NCBI GenBank assembly: GCA_045540055.1
Contig: JAZQGO010000028.1
Coordinates: forward strand, 1 to 55,823
From: SIG565 sp045540055
GTDB taxonomy: Bacteria; Bacillota; Clostridia; Oscillospirales; Acutalibacteraceae
Reading direction: 5' to 3'
DNA: 55,823 nucleotides
The position numbers and the translations under genes were made by a program. The notes beneath the pieces were generated by a model. That model worked only from the letters and a program-made list of their open reading frames with translations, was not told the DNA's origin and searched no databases. Shown in pieces: positions 16,828 to 26,166 of this stretch. Positions within the stretch are counted from its first letter, which is position 1; every line of letters starts with the position of its first letter.

Positions 16828-17751
16828 TTATAGCTTTGCGATAAAGGCATCGATTGAATTTTCATTCTTATAGTCAACCTCGCAGGGCTTTTTGCAGAGT
16901 GACCAGTTTTCAACGTGGCTTACGGTCTCACCCGGGGCAACCTTCTTTAATTCGCCTAAGGTTTCAAGCTCGGTAAACTTGGAGCAGGAGTAGGTCTCGT
17001 ATGAAACGCCGCCGTCGGGATAAACACCGTTGGGGAAGTTGGGGTAGTATTTCTTTGTGAAGACAACATCGCCCAGCACATAATAAGCAATACCGTTTTT
17101 AAGGTCAAAGCCAAGCTTTAATGCGCTGTTTTCAGGCTGCTGAACGGTGGTATATCTCTTACCGAGGAATATGTAGTCGGCCTGAGGATTGGTGTAGGGC
17201 CAGAGTACCATCTTGCGATTGGGCAGGAGGTGTGTATTATCGGTGTTCATCGGGATGATTTCAACACCGCCCTTGGCGGCCATTGTTAGCGCCCAGAGTG
17301 CAAACTCTTTGTTGCGGTCACTAAGGTTTTGAACCTCGTGTTTAACCTGTACCTCGGTGCTGTTGTCACTAAGTGTAACTGTAATTCTGTGCTGAAGGTC
17401 ATTTTCAACCTGTACGGGCGGCGTAAAGATTACGCTATTGCCCACAATTTCATACTGTACGGGATCATTGTCCGGATAGTACATTTCGGGATAATACTCG
17501 GGTGAAATCCAAAGTCTGTGACCGCCATAGCCGCAGTAGAATTTGCCCTTGCCATAATACTTCTCAAACTTTTCGTCGGTTTGATGATTAAAAAACGAAC
17601 GGTCGTCAAGCATAATATTTATATCGTCCACAAAGCCGTATCTGATGATACGCGGTCCGATATCAATTGTAACTGCAAGGTCAACGATACCGTTGGTTAT
17701 TGACAAGCATTTTCCGTAATCCTTGTACTCGATAATTTTTGTTTCGAACAT
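16828..17751 (-). CDS. Mutarotase-like (DUF4380-type) carbohydrate-binding protein
   Basis: 307 residues, beta-rich, with GPRIIRYGFV, GGHRLWISPE and YYPDNDPV, a pattern I associate with galactose-mutarotase-fold proteins of the DUF4380 kind. No catalytic assignment is possible. I chose ATG 17751 (MFETK) because AAAGGAG lies just upstream; the longer frame to 17844 runs back into tmcAL. It begins 2 bases after the tmcAL stop, so the two are translationally coupled. A sugar-related role is a guess from the fold. Confidence 0.7.
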   Translation of the reverse strand: MFETKIIEYKDYGKCLSITNGIVDLAVTIDIGPRIIRYGFVDDINIMLDDRSFFNHQTDEKFEKYYGKGKFYCGYGGHRLWISPEYYPEMYYPDNDPVQYEIVGNSVIFTPPVQVENDLQHRITVTLSDNSTEVQVKHEVQNLSDRNKEFALWALTMAAKGGVEIIPMNTDNTHLLPNRKMVLWPYTNPQADYIFLGKRYTTVQQPENSALKLGFDLKNGIAYYVLGDVVFTKKYYPNFPNGVYPDGGVSYETYSCSKFTELETLGELKKVAPGETVSHVENWSLCKKPCEVDYKNENSIDAFIAKL

Positions 17752-17753
17752 TT

Positions 17754-18932
17754 TCAAGTCTCCTTTATGATTTTGTGATAATATTCGTTTCCGCAACCCT
17801 GCGGAATTGTTAATGAAAGTGAGAAAATATCGGTTGCGATGCATTCCTTAAGCCACACCTTTTTGCCGAAATCGGTAAGTGTGTCAATATCGGCGGCAGT
17901 GGTAATAATAGGGCATTTTACCTTTTTCTTAGCATCCTTTAAAATTTGTTCACCCTTTTTGGTAAAGCCCAAAACCCGTATGTACGGTGGCTCTCTGAAG
18001 TAAAAAGATGCGTCAATACCGAGATATGCCGACAACACAAGCCGTCTTACACGCGCCAGGGTGTAGCGCTTTGATTTGATGAGCGCATAAAGCTCGTCAA
18101 GACTTCCTGCTTTCATTATAGCAGTTTTTATGCGATTTTCAATACCCTCACTGGCATCGGCTATATTTTTTAAGCCATCGGTGGCGGCCTTAACCCTCAA
18201 ATCTGCTAAAATCGCCTTTTCTATATTTTTTATGGACGAAAATTCGTCTGTTTTGATAAGGGTATGCGCCGACTCAGGAATATACTGCATAGCGAGTGAA
18301 GTATCGCCCTCCAGCAAACTCTTTCGTATAAGCGAAGCCGAGGCGGTAATATCACTACATGATGAATCGTGTGAGGCGCCTACGCGCTTTACACAGGCAA
18401 ACTCAGTATCAAAATTCAATCGGAAGGCGGCAAAAATATATTCGGTCGCCAGCGTGTCGTTCGGGCTTGTAAGCACCTTTTCAAATCGCTCGCCCCACAG
18501 CTTTATAACATCACTTCTGATTTTCGCAAAGGTTTCACCCGAGCCCAGCTTATCAGATATTTTGCGAGAAAACTCCTCGCTTTTCAGTATGTCTGCCGTT
18601 TGCCTTAAAAGGTCGATATCACCGCACTCACTGCCAAAGCAGATGCCGTCGATATTACCGAGATTTTTTAAAAGGCTGACACCACCGAAGGCGAAATTCT
18701 GCGCAGTCGACATAGCCCAAGGTGTCGGCAGGTCAATTACCAAATCTGCACCGTTTTTAAGCGCCGCGGCGGCTCTTGCGGCTTTGGGCATAAGTGCGGT
18801 ATCGCCACGCTGAACAAAATTACCCGACATAACCACCGTTACAGTCGTATCATCGCCCTTTATGCAGTCTAAAAGATACTTGTGACCTGAGTGAAAGGGA
18901 TTGAATTCTGCAATAATTCCAATATTTTGCAT
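17754..18932 (-). CDS. tmcAL: tRNA(Met) cytidine acetate ligase
   Basis: 392 residues. The N-terminus has the adenylate-forming nucleotidyltransferase pattern IIAEFNPFHSGHKYLL (HxGH motif), followed by VVMSGNFVQRGD and GADLVIDLPTPWA, all diagnostic of TmcAL (YlbM). It uses ATP and acetate to make acetyl-adenylate and form N4-acetylcytidine at the wobble position of elongator tRNA-Met. ATG 18932 with GGAGAAG upstream is chosen over the longer frame. It lies divergent to ackA, so the two acetate-using genes share a 130-base promoter region. Confidence 0.93.
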   Translation of the reverse strand: MQNIGIIAEFNPFHSGHKYLLDCIKGDDTTVTVVMSGNFVQRGDTALMPKAARAAAALKNGADLVIDLPTPWAMSTAQNFAFGGVSLLKNLGNIDGICFGSECGDIDLLRQTADILKSEEFSRKISDKLGSGETFAKIRSDVIKLWGERFEKVLTSPNDTLATEYIFAAFRLNFDTEFACVKRVGASHDSSCSDITASASLIRKSLLEGDTSLAMQYIPESAHTLIKTDEFSSIKNIEKAILADLRVKAATDGLKNIADASEGIENRIKTAIMKAGSLDELYALIKSKRYTLARVRRLVLSAYLGIDASFYFREPPYIRVLGFTKKGEQILKDAKKKVKCPIITTAADIDTLTDFGKKVWLKECIATDIFSLSLTIPQGCGNEYYHKIIKET

Positions 18933-19062
18933 AAATTCACTTCTCCTTTCAAAAAAGAACTTGAAAAACCGCATAAAATACAGTATTATTGTTTAGTAAG
19001 TATATATTATCATACAAAAAAATTTTGTGCAATAACAATTTAGAAGGGAATAGGAGAAAAGT

Positions 19063-20274
19063 ATGAAAATTTTTGTTGTTAATGCAGGTAGTTCCACACT
19101 TAAATACCAGGTCATTGATATGGCTGATGAGTCCTTGGTTTGTAAGGGCATTTGTGACCGTATTGGTGCCACCGACGGCTCGCTCGGTACAATCACCCAC
19201 AAAACACCCGATGGCAGAGTTTATGAGAATGAATGCGAAATGCCGACACACGCCGAAGCCTTTGAGAGCGTGGTTTATGCGCTTACCAAGAGTGCCGCTA
19301 AGGTTATGGATTCTTTTGATGAAATTTCGGCTATCGGTCACAGAATAGTGCAGGGTGGCAGCATTTTCCCTGAGTCCTGTATTCTTGATGAAGAGGCAAT
19401 AAGCAATGTCGAAAAGCTCGGTGAGCTCGCTCCGCTTCACAATCCTGCGCACGTGCTGGCTATCCGTGCCTGTCTTAAAACCTTCGGTGACAAAATCCCG
19501 CAGGTTGGTGTATTTGATACATCCTTCCATCAGACAATGCCCAAGCGTACATATATGTATGCTCTGCCCTATAAATATTATAGAGATTACGGTGTTCGTA
19601 AATACGGCGCACACGGTACCTCTCACAAATATGTAAGCGACCGCTTGGCAGCTATGCTCGGTAAAGACAAGAAAGACCTTAAGATTATTACCTGTCACTT
19701 AGGCTCAGGTTGTTCTATATCGGCAGTTAAAGACGGTGTCTGTTTCGATACCTCAATGGGCTTTACAGCGCTTGATGGCTTTATGATGGGTACCCGTACA
19801 GCTACTATGGACCCGTCGGTACTGACATACATCGCCGAGAAGGAGAATCTCTCACCTGCTGACATTAACCGTATCTGCAATAAGGAATCGGGCGTTCTCG
19901 CCATTTCTGAGCTGACAAACGATAACCGCGATTTAGTAGATGCCGCCGCTCAGGGTAACGAGCAGGCCGCTTTGGCACTCGAGATGCAGCGCTATCAGAT
20001 AGTTAAGTTCATCGGCTCCTACATTGCCGCTATGAACGGCGTTGATGCTATTGTATTTACCGCAGGTATCGGTGAAAACAATCCGCAGCTTCGTAAGGAT
20101 ATCTGTAAGGACCTTGCTTTCTTGGGTATAGAAATTGATGACGAGCCCAACAACAAGCGTGGTCTTGAAATAAGAATTTCTACCGCCGACTCTAAGGTTG
20201 GTGTTTATGTAATTCCGACCAATGAGGAATTGGCAATTGCCAGAGAAACAAAGGCAGTTGTAAGTAATCTGTAA
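19063..20274 (+). CDS. ackA: Acetate kinase
   Basis: 403 residues, full length. Motifs VNAGSSTLKYQ (N-terminal phosphate-binding), YGAHGTSHKYV, HLGSGCS and MGTRTATMDP are all present. It converts acetyl-phosphate and ADP to acetate and ATP, the energy-yielding step of acetogenic fermentation. AATAGGAG precedes the ATG. No phosphotransacetylase is adjacent; galactokinase follows 11 bases later and is probably in the same transcript. Confidence 0.97.
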   Translation: MKIFVVNAGSSTLKYQVIDMADESLVCKGICDRIGATDGSLGTITHKTPDGRVYENECEMPTHAEAFESVVYALTKSAAKVMDSFDEISAIGHRIVQGGSIFPESCILDEEAISNVEKLGELAPLHNPAHVLAIRACLKTFGDKIPQVGVFDTSFHQTMPKRTYMYALPYKYYRDYGVRKYGAHGTSHKYVSDRLAAMLGKDKKDLKIITCHLGSGCSISAVKDGVCFDTSMGFTALDGFMMGTRTATMDPSVLTYIAEKENLSPADINRICNKESGVLAISELTNDNRDLVDAAAQGNEQAALALEMQRYQIVKFIGSYIAAMNGVDAIVFTAGIGENNPQLRKDICKDLAFLGIEIDDEPNNKRGLEIRISTADSKVGVYVIPTNEELAIARETKAVVSNL

Positions 20275-20285
20275 AGGTGTTTTTT

Positions 20286-21563
20286 ATGAATACTAATGAA
20301 ATAAAGGTAAGTATACTCGCAGGCGAGTATGATAATTTTCTTTCAAAGCTGTATAGTGATGTGTCTGTCGCCCGCGGCCGCTATGCTAAGGCGTGCGATA
20401 AGTTTGTCGAGCTTTACGGTGTAAGAGAGGATATGCGTCTTTTCTCGGCCCCCGGTCGTACCGAGGTTGGTGGCAATCATACCGACCATCAGCACGGCCG
20501 CGTGCTTGTCGGCAGTGTTGATCTTGATGTTATTGCCGTTATTTCGCCCAATAGCGAGAATATCGTGCGCATTAAGTCCGAGGGCTATGATATGGATACC
20601 GTAGACCTTAATGACCTTGAAATCAATCCTGCCGAAACGGGCAGAGCGATTTCTCTTATCCGTGGTATCTGCGCTTCTTTTAAGGAGAACGGGCACAATA
20701 TCGGCGGCTTCGACGCTTACACCACCTCAAACGTCCTCAAAGGCTCCGGAATTTCGTCCTCAGCCGCTTTTGAGGTTCTGGTTTCAAATATCCTTAGTGG
20801 AATTTACAACGGCGGTACGGTTGATAAAATTGAAATTGCCAAGATTTCTCAAAAGGCAGAGAGTGTTTACTTTGGCAAGCCCTGCGGTCTGCTTGACCAG
20901 TCGGCAAGCTCACTCGGCGGCTTTACGGCTATCGACTTTAAGGACCCCGCAAACCCCGTTGTTGAGCAGGTTGATTTTGACCTTGCAAAACACGGTTATG
21001 CGCTTTGTGTAGTTAATACGGGCGGTAATCACGCCAATTTAACGCAGGATTATGCCGATATTACGGTTGAGTGCCGTCTTATAAGCAATCACTTCAATAA
21101 AGGCTTCCTTCGTGATGTTGACCCCGCTGATTTCTTCGCTAATTTAGGTGTTTTAAGACACGAGTATAACGACCGCGCCGTTCTTCGTGCACTTCACTTC
21201 TTTAATGAAGATGAGCGTGCTGAAAAGGAGAAGCTGGCACTTAAAAACAACGATTTTGATGAGTTTTTAAGACTTGTCAACGAATCGGGTAACTCATCCT
21301 ATAAATATTTGCAGAATGTTTATTCAAACTCAAATATTTACGAGCAGGGCATCTCTTTAGGTCTTGCAGTAACCGAACAGTTCCTTTACGGTATCAAGGG
21401 TGCGACTCGTGTTCACGGCGGCGGATTTGCAGGCACAATTCAGTGCTTTATGCCGATAGAGCATTTGAGTGCCTATAAGTCCTACATAGAAAAGGTCTTT
21501 GGTGAGGGTAGCTGTTATATTTTAAATATACGTCCCATCGGCGGCTGTGAAATAACAAAATAA
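20286..21563 (+). CDS. galK: Galactokinase-like GHMP kinase
   Basis: 425 residues. The galactokinase signature is present in a divergent form, SAPGRTEVGGNHTDHQHG (usual form GRVNLIGEHTDY), followed by the GHMP loop VLKGSGISSSAAFE, the catalytic Asp in GLLDQSASSLGG and the C-terminal ATRVHGGGFAGTIQ. It should phosphorylate galactose at C1. The altered signature means the sugar could differ. ATG 20286 is chosen with AAAGGTG upstream; an in-frame GTG at 20277 overlaps that site. It follows ackA and ends in a terminator. Confidence 0.88.
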   Translation: MNTNEIKVSILAGEYDNFLSKLYSDVSVARGRYAKACDKFVELYGVREDMRLFSAPGRTEVGGNHTDHQHGRVLVGSVDLDVIAVISPNSENIVRIKSEGYDMDTVDLNDLEINPAETGRAISLIRGICASFKENGHNIGGFDAYTTSNVLKGSGISSSAAFEVLVSNILSGIYNGGTVDKIEIAKISQKAESVYFGKPCGLLDQSASSLGGFTAIDFKDPANPVVEQVDFDLAKHGYALCVVNTGGNHANLTQDYADITVECRLISNHFNKGFLRDVDPADFFANLGVLRHEYNDRAVLRALHFFNEDERAEKEKLALKNNDFDEFLRLVNESGNSSYKYLQNVYSNSNIYEQGISLGLAVTEQFLYGIKGATRVHGGGFAGTIQCFMPIEHLSAYKSYIEKVFGEGSCYILNIRPIGGCEITK

Positions 21564-21590
21564 TAAAAGCTCGGCTTTGCCGAGCTTTTA
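21564..21590. terminator. Terminator shared by convergent genes
   Basis: A perfect 12-base stem (21564-21575 and 21579-21590) with loop TTT lies between galK and the convergent pseudouridine synthase gene, whose last codon it overlaps. Confidence 0.85.
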
Positions 21591-22229
21591 AATTTCAAAT
21601 TTATCAAACGGAAACACGTTTTGGGGCGTTGCTTCAAAGCACATTTCCTCTTTTGTTGCGGGGTGTGTAAAGGTTATGCTGTGCGAAAACAGTGCTATCG
21701 GGCAGTCAACTCTGCTGCCGTATTTTTTATCGCCAAGCAGTGACATTTTACGGTGTGAAAATTGCACCCGTATCTGATGTGTGCGCCCCGTATGCAGACG
21801 AATTTTAACAAGCGTTGCGGGTGTGCCGTCCAACACACATTCGTTTTTAATTTCATATTCAAGGCTTGCCTTTTTTACGCCCTTGCGCTCACGCTTTACA
21901 ACAAATGATTTGTTTTTAGTCGAATCCTTAAAAAGCAAATCTTCATATATGTCGGCGGTCTTATTTGGTCTGCCCGATGCTACGGCGAGATAAATTTTAA
22001 TAAAACTGCCGTTTTGAATCTGTGCAGACAGGTCTGCGGCGGCAGTTTTAGTTTTAGCATAAACCATAACACCTGAAACCGCGGTGTCAAGGCGGTGAAC
22101 GATGCCGATATAGGCATTATCGTCACCGAGGTGCTCACGAATAAGTTTTAGCATACCGTCCTCGGAAGAAACGCCAACGGGTTTTATAAGCACTATTAAA
22201 TTTTCATCCTCAAAAAGTATATTTAACAT
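21588..22229 (-). CDS. RluA-family pseudouridine synthase
   Basis: 213 residues with the RluA catalytic motif GIVHRLDTAVSGVMV (catalytic Asp in RLD), then LVKIRLHTGRTHQIRVQ and LLGDKKYGS. There is no N-terminal S4 domain, so it is the short form. It isomerises uridine in rRNA or tRNA; the target position cannot be told. The ATG start lies in an AT-rich leader with a weak ribosome site. Confidence 0.9.
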   Translation of the reverse strand: MLNILFEDENLIVLIKPVGVSSEDGMLKLIREHLGDDNAYIGIVHRLDTAVSGVMVYAKTKTAAADLSAQIQNGSFIKIYLAVASGRPNKTADIYEDLLFKDSTKNKSFVVKRERKGVKKASLEYEIKNECVLDGTPATLVKIRLHTGRTHQIRVQFSHRKMSLLGDKKYGSRVDCPIALFSHSITFTHPATKEEMCFEATPQNVFPFDKFEI

Positions 22230-22310
22230 AAAAATCCCTCATCAAAAGTATACAACAAAAGTATAAAATTGTAAATATAAGGAAGATTAAAAATTGAAAG
22301 GAGAAAATAT

Positions 22311-23339
22311 ATGAAAATTGCTTTTTTTGATGCCAAACCGTATGATATAGCCTCGTTTGAACCCTATCATAACGATGATATACAGCTGCGCTTTTTTGAA
22401 ACAAAGCTTGACCAGAACACCGCTTCGCTCGCATCAGGCTGTGAGGTTGTATGTGTTTTTGTAAACGATACCGTCGACAAGGCGGTTATTGACAAGCTTT
22501 ACGAAAACGGCGTTCAGCTTATCGCACTTCGTTGCGCAGGCTATAACAATGTTGATATAAGCTACTGCTTCGGTAAAATTCACGTTGTTCATGTTCCTGC
22601 ATATTCACCCTACGCTGTAGCCGAGCATACTATGGCAATGCTACTGACATCAATCCGCCGAATTCACAAGGCTTACAACCGCACAAGAGAATTCAATTTC
22701 AGTCTTTCGGGGCTGACCGGCTTTGACCTGCACGGCAAAACAGTGGGTGTTATCGGTACGGGCAGAATAGGCAGAGTCTTTATTGATATCTGCAAGGGCT
22801 TCGGTATGAAGGTGTTAGCCTTTGATAAATTTCCCGCTAAGGATAGCGGCATACAGTATGTCGAGCTTGACACCCTTATGAAAGAGAGTGATATAATATC
22901 ACTTCATTGTCCGCTTACACCCGATACACAATATATTATAGATGAGGACGCAATTTCTAAAATGAAAAAGGGCGTCGTATTGCTTAACACTTCGCGCGGC
23001 GCACTGATTAAGGCTGAGGCTCTGCTTGAGGGAATCAAGTCACGTAAGGTAGGCGCCGCTTGTCTTGATGTTTATGAAGAGGAATCGGATATTTTCTTTG
23101 AGGACTATTCGGGACATATTGTTGAGGACGATACTTTGGCTCGTCTTATTACAATGCCCAATGTTCTTGTTACCTCTCATCAGGCGTTTTTAACCGAGGA
23201 GGCACTAAGTAATATCGCTGAAACCACCATAAATAATATAAATGATTTTTTTGAAAAAGGAACGAGTGTCAACGAGCTTTGCTACCGTTGCGGCAGGGTG
23301 GATACCTGTAAAAACCACCGAACAAACAAATGCTTCTAA
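22311..23339 (+). CDS. D-lactate dehydrogenase-like 2-hydroxyacid dehydrogenase with Cys-rich tail
   Basis: 342 residues, D-isomer-specific 2-hydroxyacid dehydrogenase. It shows RCAGYNNVD, the Rossmann GVIGTGRIGRVF with D at the end of the second strand (LAFDKF, NAD-type), the catalytic Arg in LNTSRGALI, Glu in DVYEEES and His in TSHQAFLTEEA. Overall it fits D-lactate dehydrogenase (pyruvate to D-lactate). The last 18 residues, from CYRCG to NKCF, hold four cysteines, an unusual extension that could bind metal or form disulfides. GAAAGGAG precedes the ATG. Monocistronic. Confidence 0.9.
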   Translation: MKIAFFDAKPYDIASFEPYHNDDIQLRFFETKLDQNTASLASGCEVVCVFVNDTVDKAVIDKLYENGVQLIALRCAGYNNVDISYCFGKIHVVHVPAYSPYAVAEHTMAMLLTSIRRIHKAYNRTREFNFSLSGLTGFDLHGKTVGVIGTGRIGRVFIDICKGFGMKVLAFDKFPAKDSGIQYVELDTLMKESDIISLHCPLTPDTQYIIDEDAISKMKKGVVLLNTSRGALIKAEALLEGIKSRKVGAACLDVYEEESDIFFEDYSGHIVEDDTLARLITMPNVLVTSHQAFLTEEALSNIAETTINNINDFFEKGTSVNELCYRCGRVDTCKNHRTNKCF

Positions 23340-23344
23340 AATTC

Positions 23345-23370
23345 AAGCACCCAAAAAATTGGGTGCTTTT
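23345..23370 (+). terminator. Rho-independent terminator
   Basis: AAGCACCCA / TGGGTGCTT with an A-rich loop and TT follows the dehydrogenase gene. Confidence 0.75.
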
Positions 23371-23393
23371 GGTTTGTCAAATTTTGTCTTTTG

Positions 23394-23422
23394 TTGACAG
23401 AACGGAGAAGGAATAGTATAAT
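23394..23422 (+). promoter_or_regulatory. Consensus sigma-A promoter of typA operon
   Basis: TTGACA (23394-23399), a 17-base spacer and TATAAT (23417-23422) match the consensus exactly. It drives typA and probably the three genes behind it. Confidence 0.85.
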
Positions 23423-23458
23423 TATATAAGTAATGTTATTGTTTAGGGAAGTTATTTT

Positions 23459-25288
23459 ATGGCAATTCAATCAATCGAAAATTTAAGGAATATCGCAATT
23501 ATCGCCCACGTTGACCACGGCAAAACGACGCTGGTTGACCAACTGCTTAAGCAAAGCGGCACCTTCCGTACCAACGAGCAGGTCAACGAGCGTGTGATGG
23601 ACTCTAATGATTTAGAGCGTGAGCGTGGTATCACCATACTTTCTAAGACCACAAGTGTTCAGTATAAGGATATAAAAATCAATATCGTTGACACTCCGGG
23701 ACACGCCGATTTCGGCGGCGAGGTTGAGCGTATACTGATGATGGTTGACGGTGTGCTTTTGCTTGTCGATGCCTTTGAGGGCTGTATGCCGCAAACCCGT
23801 TTTGTGCTCAAAAAGGCGCTGTCCCTTGGCAAAAAGGCTATAGTTGTTGTAAACAAGGTAGACAGACCTATGGCGCGACCGAACGAGGTTGTCGATGAGG
23901 TGCTTGATTTGTTTATTGAACTCGGCGCTGATGATGACCAGATAGAATTCTCCGTTGTGTTCGCGTCAGGTCGTGATGGCTACGCTTCGCTTAATGCCGA
24001 TAATTTAGGCACCGACCTGCAACCGCTTTTTGAGACGATAGTCAGTGAAATTGAGGCTCCAAAGGGCGATGCCCACGCTCCGCTTCAGATTCTTTTTTCT
24101 AATATAGAATATGATGATTATTTAGGCAGAATTGGCGTCGGACGTGTTGAAAGAGGCTGTGTCAAGGTAGGTCAGAGCGTAACCCTTTGTCATAAGGACG
24201 GCACAACAAGTCCCGTCAGAATCTCGAAGTTATTTATGACCGAGGGCCTTAAGCGTGTTGAGTGCGATACCGCTCAGGTCGGTGATTTAATTCAGGTGGC
24301 CGGCATTGCCGAGCTTAATATTGGCGAAACGGCCTGCGATAATAACTGCATCGAGCCGTTGCCCTTTGTTAAAATTGATGAGCCGACCCTCTCAATGAAC
24401 TTTATGGTAAATAATTCACCCTTCGCAGGTAAAGACGGTAAGTTTGTTACCTCACGAAACCTACGTGACCGACTCTTTAAAGAGGTCGAAACAAACGTAA
24501 GTCTCAGGGTTGAAGAAACCGACTCAGCCGATACCTTTAAGGTTTCGGGCAGAGGTGAACTACATCTATCAATTTTGATTGAAACAATGCGCCGTCAGGG
24601 CTATGAGTTTCAGGTGTCACCGCCCACCGTTATCTATAAAAAGGATGTCGATGGTAAATTGCTTGAGCCGATTGAGCTGCTTATGATAGAGGTGCCTGAG
24701 GAATATGTCGGCGCCGTTATGGAGCGTCTTGGCACACGTAAGGCTGAGCTTAAAAATATGGGTGTTCGTGAGGGCGGCGCTTCGCATCTCGAATTTTTAA
24801 TTCCTGCGCGTGGACTTCTCGGCTACCGTTCACAATTTTTGACCGATACCAACGGTAACGGTATTATGAATCACGTCTTTAATTCTTATGAAGAATATAA
24901 GGGAGATATTGACTCAAGAACGACAGGCTCTATCATCGTTCACGAAACGGGCGAAGCCACAGGCTACGGACTGTTTAATACACAAAGCAGAGGCCGACTC
25001 TTTATCGGTCCCGGCACACCTGTTTATGAGGGTATGATTGTCGGTGAAAACCCGAAAAATGAGGATATTGTTTGTAATGTCTGCAAGAAAAAGCAGATGA
25101 CCAACACCCGTGCCGCAGGCAGCGATGACGCTCTGCGCTTAGTACCCCATTCGGTGCTAAGTCTCGAGCAGTCACTAGAATTTATTAAAGAGGATGAATT
25201 GGTTGAGATTACCCCAAACCATATACGCCTTCGCAAAAAGATATTAAATAAGGAAGCCCGTATGAAATACGAGGCAAAGAACAAATAA
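23459..25288 (+). CDS. typA: Translational GTPase TypA/BipA
   Basis: 609 residues, full length. G motifs are in order: AHVDHGKTTLVDQLL (G1), RGITI (G2), DTPGHADF (G3), NKVDRP (G4) and an FASGRDG G5 region. The C-terminal domain has RGLLGYRSQFLTDTNG, typical of TypA. It is a ribosome-associated GTPase needed in stress and low temperature. Its TAA overlaps the ATG of the next gene by one base (TAATG), so the two are translationally coupled. Confidence 0.97.
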   Translation: MAIQSIENLRNIAIIAHVDHGKTTLVDQLLKQSGTFRTNEQVNERVMDSNDLERERGITILSKTTSVQYKDIKINIVDTPGHADFGGEVERILMMVDGVLLLVDAFEGCMPQTRFVLKKALSLGKKAIVVVNKVDRPMARPNEVVDEVLDLFIELGADDDQIEFSVVFASGRDGYASLNADNLGTDLQPLFETIVSEIEAPKGDAHAPLQILFSNIEYDDYLGRIGVGRVERGCVKVGQSVTLCHKDGTTSPVRISKLFMTEGLKRVECDTAQVGDLIQVAGIAELNIGETACDNNCIEPLPFVKIDEPTLSMNFMVNNSPFAGKDGKFVTSRNLRDRLFKEVETNVSLRVEETDSADTFKVSGRGELHLSILIETMRRQGYEFQVSPPTVIYKKDVDGKLLEPIELLMIEVPEEYVGAVMERLGTRKAELKNMGVREGGASHLEFLIPARGLLGYRSQFLTDTNGNGIMNHVFNSYEEYKGDIDSRTTGSIIVHETGEATGYGLFNTQSRGRLFIGPGTPVYEGMIVGENPKNEDIVCNVCKKKQMTNTRAAGSDDALRLVPHSVLSLEQSLEFIKEDELVEITPNHIRLRKKILNKEARMKYEAKNK

Positions 25289-26166
25289 TGAATTTTGTGA
25301 TTCTTGATTTAGAATGGGATAGCGCATATTGTAAAAAGAAAAACGGATTTATAAATCAGATTATTCAAATCGGTGCAGTAAAACTTGATCGTAATTTTCA
25401 TTTTGTCGATAAGTTCAGCCGTACCATCCGTTCAGCCGTATCGAAAAAGGTTACCAAGCGTTTTACAGAGCTTACGGGTATTACTACTGAGGATATGCTT
25501 GCAGGCGCTCCGCTTGATATAGCGGTAAAGGAATATAATGAGTGGTTTGGCGACGATTCGGTAACGCTGACCTGGAGTAACTCTGATTTATATGCCATTA
25601 TGAGTAATGTTAAGTTTTTGCTGAGTGATGGACTTGCCTTTAAAATTGGCAATTATGCCGACCTGCAAAGCTTTGTTCAGAATGAGCTAAGGCTGAAGGG
25701 TAACGAAATCAATAATCAGATTTCACTGTCAAGCGCCGCCGAAATGCTGGGTATTTCGACCGATATGTTTGAGCTACATACGGCGCTTGACGATAGCCTT
25801 GTTACCGCCGCTGTTCTTAAGGCAACCTATAATGAAGAGCGATTTTTACCGTATATCAAGGATACTACCGACCCTGAATTTTATAAAAAGCTCACCTTTA
25901 AAGCGTATTATATAACTAAGCTTACCGATAACCGCATAGAGCCGAAACACCTAAAATTTATGTGCGATAAATGCGGCAACGAGGCAAAGCGCTCAAAAAA
26001 GTGGAAGTATAAAAATCATTGGTTCACAAATGAGTTTATCTGCCTTAAGTGTGGCAATAAGTTTTTAGGCAGGGTTATGTTTAAGGTTACGTATAATGGC
26101 TTAAAGGTAGCCAAACGGGTAATACATCCTGCCGAAAAGGTGCAAAATGATGCAGCGACGGTGTAA
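25288..26166 (+). CDS. DEDDh 3'-5' exonuclease with C-terminal zinc ribbon
   Basis: 292 residues. The exonuclease core has ILDLEWD (Asp-x-Glu, motif I), FTELTGIT and, near residue 165, HTALDDSLVTAAV (His and Asp of ExoIII), as in the KapD/DnaQ-like family. A C-terminal CDKCG...CLKCGN pair (about 230-262) should bind zinc and may grip nucleic acid. The target may be RNA or DNA. It is coupled to typA upstream and overlaps the radical SAM gene by 20 bases downstream. Confidence 0.85.
   Translation: MNFVILDLEWDSAYCKKKNGFINQIIQIGAVKLDRNFHFVDKFSRTIRSAVSKKVTKRFTELTGITTEDMLAGAPLDIAVKEYNEWFGDDSVTLTWSNSDLYAIMSNVKFLLSDGLAFKIGNYADLQSFVQNELRLKGNEINNQISLSSAAEMLGISTDMFELHTALDDSLVTAAVLKATYNEERFLPYIKDTTDPEFYKKLTFKAYYITKLTDNRIEPKHLKFMCDKCGNEAKRSKKWKYKNHWFTNEFICLKCGNKFLGRVMFKVTYNGLKVAKRVIHPAEKVQNDAATV

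Noticed and set aside
18130..18813. 227-codon plus-strand frame antisense to tmcAL
   Set aside because: Shadow of a clearly conserved gene; no start signal and low-complexity Ser-rich product.
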